DNA from: Rutidosis leptorrhynchoides
Taxonomy: Eukaryota > Streptophyta > Magnoliopsida > Asterales > Asteraceae
Assembly: GCF_046630445.1 (NCBI RefSeq)
Contig: NC_092338.1
Location: 146,639,501 to 146,703,500 of the forward strand
Reading direction: 5' to 3'
Length of the DNA: 64,000 nt
Shown: positions 1 to 9,100 of the stretch, in pieces
Numbering within the stretch: the first letter of the stretch is position 1
Layout of the letters: every line of letters begins with the position of its first letter
Position numbers and translations under genes: made by a program
Notes under the pieces: generated by a model
The model's input: the letters and a program-made list of their open reading frames with translations, nothing else
Told to the model about the DNA's origin: nothing
The model's database searches: none

Positions 1-130
1 ATCAACATTTACCAAAAACACTTGTCGAAAAGCCAAATACTTCGACCATAGAATGTTTTATAAAATAAAGACCATAAATAATATTTCGTATACTATTAAT
101 CTATATTTGAGTAAAAATATATAATTTTTT

Positions 131-306
131 TTTTAAAAAAAAACGTTTTAAAAAAAAACATTTAAAAAAAAACGTTTAAAAAAAAACGTAAAAAAAAAAC
201 GTAAAAAAAAAAAACAAAAACAAAAACGTAAAAAAAAAAACAAAAACGTAAAAAAAAAAAAACAAAAACGTAAAAAAAAAACAAAAACGTAAAAAAAAAA
301 AAAAAA
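131..306. repeat. A-rich simple repeat with ACGT spacers
   Basis: Runs of 8-14 A separated by ACGT or ACAAAAACGT make an irregular minisatellite in the leader of the Athila-type element. It has no coding capacity. The ORF read on the minus strand here is low-complexity Phe/Val and is not a gene. Confidence 0.8.
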
Positions 307-308
307 CA

Positions 309-464
309 CGAGTTTTGAATCTGCATCAGTTTTGAGCCTGCATAGTTTTGAATCTGCATCAGTTTTGAGCCTGCATAATTTTGAATCTGCATCAGTTTTG
401 AACCTGCATCAGCTTTTGAACTTGCATTCAATTTTGAATCTGCACTCCCATTTTGAGCCTGCAT
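309..464. repeat. 16-18 bp minisatellite, about nine copies
   Basis: About nine tandem copies of a unit close to AGTTTTGARYCTGCATC are seen, alternating between AATCTGCAT and GAGCCTGCAT versions, so the higher-order unit is about 33 bp. It lies in the untranslated leader upstream of gag, next to the A-rich tract. Leader minisatellites are common in plant Gypsy elements. No function can be assigned from sequence alone. Confidence 0.85.
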
Positions 465-1126
465 ATAAAAAAAAAAATTATTAAAAAAAAATATATTTTT
501 TTAAGATTTTGTCTAAAAAAAAAAATGTTTTTTTAGTTTTATTACCTTTAGATTTTTAGACTATAGTCGCAACTTTTAGTATTAAGTTTAGTTTTGCCAT
601 AGTTATTTTCTTATTTTTATTTTTCGACGCCTTTTACCTATGTATCAATTACAATTCCAATTAGTAATCTCTATTTGTAGTTTTAATTTTAAGATAGTGA
701 TAGTTATAAGGTTGGATTAATCGCGTGTTTTTAAAGTCTTATAAGCCACTCTTCGCCTTTTTCGTTTTTCGACACTTTTCGAAGCGCAATCTATTTCTTC
801 CTTATTTCTCGTCATTCTAGTTATAGGACATAGAATTTTATCTACATCTAATCTAATATTTCTTAAACGGAAAGAGAAATTATTTAAGCGGTTAAGTTAA
901 TAGACGTTGACATTTTTCTGGTTCGTAATAATAGTTGGATTTGTACGTGGACCGGGTTGTTGGAGCCAAACAGTCCTCAATTATATTGAGACCAAACGAA
1001 TCCTGCCCCTCTGCTGCATCTTTTGGCTATTCGAAACGTGGGCAAAAATCAGAAAAGTCTATTAATTGGACAACTTATATAAGTTTTTCTTATTATTTTT
1101 TTATAACTAATAGGATAATTCTGTGA
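465..1126 (+). other. Untranslated gag leader of the Athila-type element
   Basis: AT-rich sequence without a convincing ORF. A short frame in phase with gag (from about 935) ends at TGA 1124-1126, immediately before the gag ATG at 1127. It lacks an ATG and looks like leader rather than coding sequence. Confidence 0.5.
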
Positions 1127-2317
1127 ATGCACCGAGCAAGACGTTCGCCGCCGGTCATACGTTCACCACCTGTAACTCGATCAAGACATCGTTTAACAAA
1201 TATAGCTGCCGTTGATTTTTCTTTAGACTCGTCATCAAGTCGACCGAGTACTTCAACTCAAATTTCCGATAATCCAGTTTTTGAAACCAATATCACAATT
1301 GAGAATCCGGAGAATACTCAGGGACAATTCCGAGACCCTGATCCATTAATTATTCCTCCGAAACCACCAATCATTCAAACAGAGATTGTTGAGGAAGAAA
1401 CCATTAAATCAGAAACCTCTAGTGATTCAGATACAACACTTCCAATCATGGAAAATCTAGAACCTCTAAGTATGGAAGACCGAATGAGAGCTACACGCAC
1501 GGGCCAAGGTCATGCCATTATTAAACCAGAAGTTAATGCTCCAGATTATGAAATCAAAGGACAAATTCTACACATGGTGACTAATCAATGCCAATTCAGT
1601 GGTGCGCCGAATGAAGACCCAAACGAACATCTTCGTACGTTTAATAGAATTTGTACACTATTCAAAATCCGAGAAGTGGAAGACGAACAAATCTATCTCA
1701 TGTTATTTCCCTGGACTTTAAAGGGAAAAGCCAAAGATTGGTTAGAATCGTTACCTGAAGGGGCGATTGACACATGGGATGTTTTAGTTGAAAAATTTCT
1801 TAAACAATTCTTTCCGGCATCCAAAGTCGTGAGACTTCAAGGAGAAATTGTTACGTTCGCGCAAAATCCAAATGAAACATTATATGAGGCGTGGACAAGA
1901 TTCGGAAGGATGTTGAGAGGATGTCCTCAACACGGATTAGATACTTTTCAAATAGTACAAATCTTCTATAAAGGCGTAGACATCGCCACACGAAAAGACA
2001 TCGACATAACCGCTGGTGGATCCATTATGAAGAAAATCGCAACTGAAGCTTACAAAATTATTGATAACACAGCCTCCCACTCGCATGAGTGGCACCAAGA
2101 AAAAGATATCTTTCGATCATCTAAAGCGGCTAGAGCCGATTCTAGCCATGACTTTGATTCCGTTTCCGCAAAAATAGATGCTTTCGAAAGACGAATGGAA
2201 AAGATGAATAAAGATATTCACGCAATACGAATCAGTTGTGAGCAATGCGGTGGACCACACTTATTGAAAGATTGTCACATTGAACCAACGATGGAACAAC
2301 GAGAGAATGTTTCCTAA
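1127..2317 (+). CDS. Gag (retrotrans_gag) of Athila-lineage element, N-terminal part
   Basis: Structural Gag protein that would package element RNA into cytoplasmic virus-like particles. Residues 1-120 are Ser/Pro/Glu-rich and not conserved. Residues about 140-330 match the Athila gag core: DPNEHLRTFNRIC, LFPWTLKGKAKDWLESLP, FLKQFFPASK, ETLYEAWTRFGRMLRGCPQH, AGGSIMKK. Near the end a compact zinc knuckle is seen as CEQCGGPHLLKDC (CX2CX3HX4C, the Athila spacing). The frame ends at TAA 2315-2317, but the next ORF (2318-3877) is in the same phase and starts at the adjacent ATG. Gag and protease are therefore divided by one stop codon and not by a frameshift. I chose the 1127 ATG because the in-phase TGA just upstream blocks any longer start. 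Confidence 0.85.
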   Translation: MHRARRSPPVIRSPPVTRSRHRLTNIAAVDFSLDSSSSRPSTSTQISDNPVFETNITIENPENTQGQFRDPDPLIIPPKPPIIQTEIVEEETIKSETSSDSDTTLPIMENLEPLSMEDRMRATRTGQGHAIIKPEVNAPDYEIKGQILHMVTNQCQFSGAPNEDPNEHLRTFNRICTLFKIREVEDEQIYLMLFPWTLKGKAKDWLESLPEGAIDTWDVLVEKFLKQFFPASKVVRLQGEIVTFAQNPNETLYEAWTRFGRMLRGCPQHGLDTFQIVQIFYKGVDIATRKDIDITAGGSIMKKIATEAYKIIDNTASHSHEWHQEKDIFRSSKAARADSSHDFDSVSAKIDAFERRMEKMNKDIHAIRISCEQCGGPHLLKDCHIEPTMEQRENVS

Positions 2318-3877
2318 ATGAACCAAAGGCCGGGAAATAATTATCAAAATAATTATCAACCGCCAAGGCTAAACTTAAATCGAAATCAAAACATTCTTTA
2401 CAATCCAAAAGGACCCGAAAATAACTGGTATAACCAACAAGGTCCGAATAACCAACCGACTCAAAAAAACACTTTCAATCAACAAAGACCTAGCTTGTAT
2501 AAACCACCACAACAACCCGAAGAGAAAAAGCCAAATCTAGAAGAAATGATGGCAAAGCTGATTGAATCTCAAACACAATTCATTACATCTCAAACCCAAA
2601 CGAACGAGAGGTTTGATCAGTCATTAAGAACTCAACAAGCTTCCATTTTGAATCTTGAAAAACACGTAGGTACTCTGGCTAGCATGATGAGTGAGAGGGA
2701 ACAAGGAAAGCTACCGATTAATACTGAAGTAAATCCTCGGAATGAGAATGTTAATATGGTTTCAACGAATTCTGAAAAACTAGCACCAGAAGATGGGAAG
2801 GTTTTAGATGAGAGTAACAATGAAGAAGTTACACCACCACCACCCGAGTATGTAAAGCCAGTGGTGGCACCATATAAACCACCCATCCCGTTTCCAAAAA
2901 AAGGAGTTGAGTATGAGCAAGTGATAGGTAATAAAGATTGTGATACCTCTGGAAAGAAGAAGAAGAAAAAGAATAAGAAAGTGCAAGAAACAAAAGCCGT
3001 AAATATAAACCCGGTGAAGACAGTTCCACCAAAACCTCCACCTAGGGTAGGTGATCCGGGTGAATTTATTGTTCCTTGTCTACTTAGTGATTGTGTCATG
3101 TATGATGCACTAGCAGATTTAGGTGCAAGTGTAAGTGTTATGCCTCTTTCCTTATATAAGAGATTAGGTGTAGGTAAGTTAAGTCCAACGGATATGAGTG
3201 TTCGACTCTTTGATCAAACCATTAAGCACCCAGTTGGAATTGCTGACAACCTACCCGTTCAAGTAGGCAGTTTAACCTTTCTAGTCGAATTTATTGTCAT
3301 TGACATAGAAGAGGACCCAAACATTCCTCTAATTTTAGGTCGGCCATTCTTAGCGTCCACCAAGGCGTTATTTGATGTAGGAAATGGAAGAATGACACTT
3401 AAAAGTGGTGACAAATCGATCACCTTTATGATTCGAAAGTCTAAATCTCCACCAGCCAAAACCGTTGAACCAGTAAAAACAATTGGTAAGAACCATGTGG
3501 TTTTACCAACTCCAACGGTAATACTTAGCAGTAATGAAACGCCTAAGTGTGGGGAAAATGAAGTAACACCTAATGATGACATGATAACAAAGAACCCCGT
3601 TGTTGATACGAAATTAAATGATCCCGTTATTAATAGTTCAATGAAGAAACTTATTAAACGGATTCGCGATGCTAGAACCAAGGGGAACTTTAAGTTATGT
3701 AACCGGTTAGTATCCAATCTATCACCTAAAGAAAAGGAGAAACTAGTTGAAATTGTGGATATTACACAGGAATCCGACCAATGGCTTAAAGAAAAAGTCA
3801 CGGATATGCAAGTTGATTATGGACCAAGAGAAATTAACGATGAAGTTAATCACAATTTTGACACCACGGCTACCTAA
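2318..3877 (+). CDS. Gag C-terminal tail plus aspartic protease, Athila lineage
   Basis: In-phase continuation of gag. Residues 1-90 are Asn/Gln/Pro-rich (nucleocapsid-like tail), residues 90-150 are helical, and residues 210-225 are a lysine run. At about 245-360 there is a retropepsin-like domain: the catalytic triad appears as ALADLGASVSVMP (D-L-G-A, as in Athila proteases), with a later PLILGRPFLAST flap/ILG motif. The protein then ends about 160 residues on, without any RT domain (no FxDD or LPQG-type motif). The last codons overlap a conserved AAGTGTGGGGA motif (3876-3886), which also occurs inside the ORF at 3545-3555. The protease would cleave Gag in the particle, but with no RT the copy cannot replicate alone. 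Confidence 0.8.
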   Translation: MNQRPGNNYQNNYQPPRLNLNRNQNILYNPKGPENNWYNQQGPNNQPTQKNTFNQQRPSLYKPPQQPEEKKPNLEEMMAKLIESQTQFITSQTQTNERFDQSLRTQQASILNLEKHVGTLASMMSEREQGKLPINTEVNPRNENVNMVSTNSEKLAPEDGKVLDESNNEEVTPPPPEYVKPVVAPYKPPIPFPKKGVEYEQVIGNKDCDTSGKKKKKKNKKVQETKAVNINPVKTVPPKPPPRVGDPGEFIVPCLLSDCVMYDALADLGASVSVMPLSLYKRLGVGKLSPTDMSVRLFDQTIKHPVGIADNLPVQVGSLTFLVEFIVIDIEEDPNIPLILGRPFLASTKALFDVGNGRMTLKSGDKSITFMIRKSKSPPAKTVEPVKTIGKNHVVLPTPTVILSSNETPKCGENEVTPNDDMITKNPVVDTKLNDPVINSSMKKLIKRIRDARTKGNFKLCNRLVSNLSPKEKEKLVEIVDITQESDQWLKEKVTDMQVDYGPREINDEVNHNFDTTAT

Positions 3878-6150
3878 GTGTGGGGAGATTCAAATGTTCT
3901 AAAAAGAAAATGCTATCTAGAGTTAGTTGTTCTGTTCTCGTGTAGTTCCGAGAATGGAACCCGATTGGTCTTTTCTGCTAGCAGACACTAAAGAACTAGT
4001 TTTCTCCCTCCATTCTGAATTTTTGTTTTGTAGGTTTTTTTATGAAATTAATATGCATTTTAATTTAAGTTTTTAAAAACAAAATTTACTTTAATTCATT
4101 AAGTTTAAAAAATGATTTCTAAAATTCGTCGTGAGTTAAAGACTAGGTCGTTGAGCCGAAATTGCTTTACCCGAGGGCGGGGCGACAAATTTTGTTATCA
4201 TTTAATTTTATTGATCTAAAGTATGCAAAAAAAAAATATTATATTAATTTTTGAACGTAGGGGTTATATACCAAACTTCAAAAATATGTATATATGATTG
4301 TATTTTATGTTATGTACACAACAGGGTAAAACAGCGCACTTTCAAAGACTGTCATTAAGTTCAACAAAAAGCTACTAATTTTGATGACAAGGCGCAAAAT
4401 ATCAAATGTGATGTAAAATAATATGCTTACAAACTGGGTATTTTTAATCACTTTTCTACACTAATCACCCTCATGAATTTATAATTATAGTCTGATTTCA
4501 TGCAAATGAGGGCATTGCATGATCTCAAGTGTGGGGAAGGGTTATAAATTCTCTCGGGTTTACACTTAGTTTATTTGCCAAATTTTGTGAAAATTTGAAA
4601 AATTTTCAATTAAATGAACTCAAAATCATGTTTATACATATTTATGAACGATGAAAACTAGGTGATAATACCGAAATTATCGTTACCTCGAAAAGGACAT
4701 AAATTGAGAAACACCCTAAAACGCTTGAATTCATTTAAAATGAAATAGAAGAAAATAAAAAGGCAAAGAAAGAAACTAAGTGTGGGAAGAATGTACCAAG
4801 TTATTAAATTTAAAACATATATCACATATTTTTGTACAAGATTATTGCAGGTACTTTTGCTTTGGACGATACTAATCAGTTTTACCCGGTTTACTGTAAT
4901 ACATTTGAAAGAAAGATGGATCTACACGATGAATCAATTCCATCATTAAAAGGAAGTAAAGTCTTCCGAAAAAGACACGCGCTTCTTGATTTAGGTCATG
5001 AAGTTGTCGTCCAGACCAGCTGTAGGTTGACGAAAAATCTAGAAAAGTCATCTCTAAAATCAGCAGGAAATCCACAGACCTCAGCATCAAACAGGGTCGC
5101 CAAGTGGTCAGATTTATCCTAACCATGAGAAGGATTTATCTCGTACAATGGGGAGGCACCGTGCAAATTAGCTTGATAAGACTAATGAATCAGTTCCCCA
5201 GAAAAGGATAATCTCCTTAAAGATTAAAAATCAGCTTTTAAGACTGATAATACTCAATCCTAGAGATTGACCTTAAAGATTGAGAATTCAAACTCATGGA
5301 ATTCGATGATATCTAAACTCGAGCATGAACGAGAAAATATTTTGATCAAAAATACAAACCGATTTGTTTTCTGAAAAACCATTTTCAATGCGTTCATTAC
5401 CATTGAACGTAAAATCCTAAGAAATTCACCTGGAATTCATTAGGTCACCTGAACCAAATCGGGTGTCAACCGTAAGAACGGTGGTTGCATAGCATGGTCG
5501 GAGACAGGACCTTGTGCCAGACCGAAAAATTATAGGATGATCTTTACTATCGCTCCTACCAAGGATAGTTCTAGCATTCGACACGTTAATAAGACCATAA
5601 TCATCTGCATGTCACGGGACATTGCCTTAACAGTTTCTTGTTCATCGCTTTCCTTTACAACCGGACGGTAGTTTACCGAAAGGTAATATACGGAACAAGT
5701 AAACTGGATGTGTGCTTTCCGATACCGGGATAGCAGTGGATTACACGAACCTAAAAGTTTTTAGCCAAAATATTGATCCACAAATATATTTTGCAACACC
5801 GATGATGGATCAAATCAGAAAACTTGTCTAGAGTAAAATCTAGCTTGAATTTTCAAAAGATCAAATGTTTTCATAAAGATCCAATTTCCTTAAGGATCTA
5901 CATTTTCATAGTCATGTGGGACTGTAAACCGCCTTTCAAATGTGCACTTTGCTTTGGAAACCGAAAGTAAATCGGCTATTTGATTGCAAGTGTCGTTGTC
6001 CTAAACCCAAGGCAACTGTGGATGACACACCCACCTTTAACCATATCGTTACTATCATTGCTTATACCGCTCTATCAAAATCACTGATGTACAAAGTGTG
6101 AAGAATAAAGAAGTGATTCGTGTGATGTATTATATTATTTCAAGACTGTA
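3878..6150 (+). other. Non-coding 3' internal region of the Athila-type element
   Basis: Where pol should lie there are 2.3 kb without a recognisable domain. The motif AAGTGTGGGRA recurs at 3876-3886, 4527-4537 and 4778-4788, and again at the polypurine tract (6174-6184). One short frame (about 4832-5122, first ATG 4916) gives an unrecognised basic peptide, which I do not call as a gene. The stretch could be a heavily decayed pol or a replaced sequence. I see no RT, RNase H or integrase residues in it. Confidence 0.55.
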
Positions 6151-6184
6151 TTGCTTGAGGACAAGCAACGCTCAAGTGTGGGGA
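6151..6184 (+). promoter_or_regulatory. Perfect hairpin plus polypurine tract before the 3' LTR
   Basis: TTGCTTG-AGGA-CAAGCAA (6151-6168) is a perfect 7-bp stem with a 4-nt loop. It is followed by AAGTGTGGGGA (6174-6184), three bases before the LTR start at 6188. The purine-rich block is the expected plus-strand DNA primer. The hairpin plus GTGTGGGG arrangement is one I associate with Athila-type elements from memory. Confidence 0.7.
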
Positions 6185-6187
6185 TAT

Positions 6188-8121
6188 TGATAAGGCTAAA
6201 AAGGAACATATATTTCATAGCAAAATCCCCCAAGAAAGATAAGATTTTAGTTGTAATTGTTCCATTTTCAAGTAATATTCGTTTATATTTAATAAGTGCG
6301 AAGACAAAAGGCGAAAACGAAGATTTGAAGACAAAAAGGTCCAAAATGCTCAAATGTACAAGATACAATTAAAAAGGTTCAAATTATTGATGAGGAACGT
6401 CTAAAAATGACAAAAGTACAAGTTACAAAACGCAAAGTACACGATATAAAATAGTACGCAAGGACGTTCGAAAATCCGGAACCGGGACATGAGTCAACTC
6501 TCAACGCTCGACGCAACGGTTTAAAAATTACAAGTCAACTATGCACAAGAATAAAATATAATATTTAAATAATTCATAATAAGAATAATATTAAATAATA
6601 AAAAGTTGTTAATTGAGCATAGTTAAGGGGTCATAAGTGAAAATTTCAATTCAAAATTCGTCTATAAAAGAAACGAATTCTGATTGATTTTATCATCCCA
6701 TTTTTCAATTCATAATTCAATCTATCTTTCTATCTCTCTGTAAACGTATAACATAAATAAATAATTTTAATTTTAATTTTAATTTTAATAATAATAATTT
6801 AGTTAAATGTAATGATTATTTACGGGTTTTAAGTCGGAACTCTGTCCGGGTAACGCTAAGCAATTAATCACCACTGTAAGCTATGTCTTCCCTTTTTAAT
6901 TTAATGTTTAGTAGCTAAGCCGTTATTATGCTTATTTAAAACGAAGTAATCATGATGTTGGGCTAATTACTAAAATTGGGTAATTGGGCTTTGTACCATA
7001 ATTGGGGTTTGGACAAAAGAACGACACTTGTGGAAATTAGACTATGGGCTATTAATGGGCTTTATATTTGTTTAACTAAATGATAGTTTGTTAATGTTAA
7101 TATAAAGATTTACAATTGGGCGTCCCTATAAATTACCATATACACTCGATCGGACACGATGGGCGGGGTATTTATATGTACGAATAATCGTTCATCTAAC
7201 CGGACACGGGAATGGATTAATAGCCACTAGAATAATTAAAACAGGGGTGAAATTATGTACAAGGACACTTGGTATAATTGATAACAAAATATTAAAACCT
7301 TGGGTTACACTCAGTCGACATCCTGGTGTAATTACTAAACAAAGTATTAAAATCTTGTTACAGTTTAAGTCCCCAATTAGTTGGAATATTTAACTTCGGG
7401 TATAAGAATAATTTGACGAGGACACTCGCACTTTATATTTATGACTGATGGAGTGTTATGGACAAAAACCAGACGGACATATTAAATAATCCAGGACAAA
7501 GGACAATTAACCCATGGGCATAAAACTAAAATCAACACGTCAAACATCATGATTACGGAAGTTTAAATAAGCATAATTCTTTTATTTCATATTTAATTTC
7601 CTTTATTTTATATTTAATTGCACTTCTAATTATCGCATTTTTATTGTTATTGTATTTAATTGCACTTTTAATTATCGTACTTTTTAATTATCGCAAGTTT
7701 ATTTTATCGCACTTTTATTATTCGCAATTTCATTATCGTTATTTACTTTATGCTTTAATTTAAGTCTTGTATTTATTTTTAATATTTTACATTTGGTTTT
7801 AACTGCGACTAAAGTTTTAAAATCGACAAACCGGTCATTAAACGGTAAAAACCCCCCTTTATAATAATAATACTACTTATATTATATATTTTTGTAAAAA
7901 TATAGTTTTATAAAAATATAGTGTTAAACTTCACTGCGTCCCTGTGGAACGAACCGGACTTACTAAAAACTACACTACAGTACGATTAGGTACACTGCCT
8001 ATAAGTGTTGTAGCAAGGTTTAGGTATTTCCCATCCGTAAAAATAATAAAACTTGTGTAAAATTTCGTCGAATTTCGTATTAAAAATAAACACTATTTCG
8101 TACCCCTCGCGACACACATCA
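6188..8121 (+). repeat. 3' LTR of Athila-type element (1934 bp)
   Basis: Starts TGATAAGGC after the polypurine tract and ends CACACATCA, giving TGAT...ATCA termini. A TATA-like TATAAAA lies at 6663-6669, followed by a pyrimidine-rich stretch, consistent with the LTR promoter. The second half holds an AT-rich repeat of TTTAATTGCACTTTTAATTA-type units (about 7560-7740). The right boundary is exact because the next base resumes element A's LTR sequence. Confidence 0.8.
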
Positions 8122-9100
8122 ATCATTCCACTCACCTTACGCCTTTAATGAATCGATAAACCAAGCTTGAAACTTCAAGGTAACACACCTATTACAATGT
8201 ACACATAATCAACATCCATTCAAGTTGGTCAAACTCGCAACACTCATCATCACTAGGTCATTTTTACCCATTTGGACACTTAACCCTAAAATTGGGTCAA
8301 CTCACACCCAAAACCCTAACATTAGCTAAGATAGGTTTAAAACACATTTTAACACTAGGTTTATGCATTAATCACAAACATTAACTAACTTAGGTCCATT
8401 TTGACCCATTTGACCAATTAAAGTCAACATACCCATTTCGGGTCATCCACTAACCCACACAACGTCCATTTACATATATATAGGTGTGCTAACAATTTAA
8501 TAACTAATTTAAGTTCATAAACATCAATTTAACACTTTGAAAACCCTAGTTAGTCATCTTTGAGTCTACTCGACCCAATTTCACCCAAAACCCCCAATTC
8601 ACCCACAAATGGGTTTTAAGTTCATCATCTACCCCAAACCCTAACCCTTAATCAAAATAAAATCAAGAAATCACGATTATAGCATACCACTACCACCAAA
8701 ACGTAGCTAGAGGGAAGATGAACAACTTTAAAGCTTGCACTTAGACCCGATTCAAGCTTATTCTTCCTTATTTTGAGCTTTCTCACACTAGGATCTTACT
8801 CTCTCTCTAGAATAAATTGGGAGTGATAAGGGTTGTTGAAAATGGAGTAAATGAGGCTCCAAAAACTGACCCCAAGCCTTAAATTCGGATCCCAAGAGTA
8901 ATTACCAAAAATCCCTCACCCAATTTTAATTAAAAAGGAAGATGAGCTGTCAGCAGCTTTTGGCGCGGCGCATCACTAGCCCGCGCGGCGCGCCGATGGC
9001 CTGGCCAGAATCCTTTTCCTTTTTAAATTATATGACGAACCTCCACTATACAAGTAACTTAATTACACATATGTACAAGGAAAAATATTCGGGTCTTACA
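8122..9100 (-). repeat. Element A 3' LTR (left, truncated)
   Basis: Matches 14964-15138 joined to 36783-37575. The first ~1000 bp of the LTR (equivalent to 13963-14963) is missing because the Athila-type element is inserted at 8121/8122. A very GC-rich patch with GCGCGGCGCGCC-like palindromes (about 8960-9005) stands out from the AT-rich surroundings. It recurs at 37428-37475 and, in another version, at 14037-14100. Confidence 0.85.

Larger units (their letters stand above)
1..8121 (+). mobile_element. Athila-lineage Gypsy element, gag-protease only, 5' end outside window
   Basis: The internal region carries an Athila-type gag, a retroviral-type aspartic protease, a 2.3-kb stretch with no large ORF, a hairpin plus purine-rich tract, and one 3' LTR (6188-8121). 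No reverse transcriptase, RNase H or integrase is visible in any frame, so the copy is non-autonomous. The LTR begins TGAT and ends ATCA, a short terminal inverted repeat. It is followed directly by sequence matching the middle of element A's LTR (8122 onward matches 14964 onward), so this element inserted into the left LTR of A and is younger than A. The 5' LTR and primer-binding site lie left of the window, so the target duplication cannot be checked. Confidence 0.8.

Noticed and set aside
4832-5122. A gene in the Athila-type element's 3' region
   Set aside because: It begins without an ATG, has no recognisable domain and lies in sequence with repeated purine motifs.
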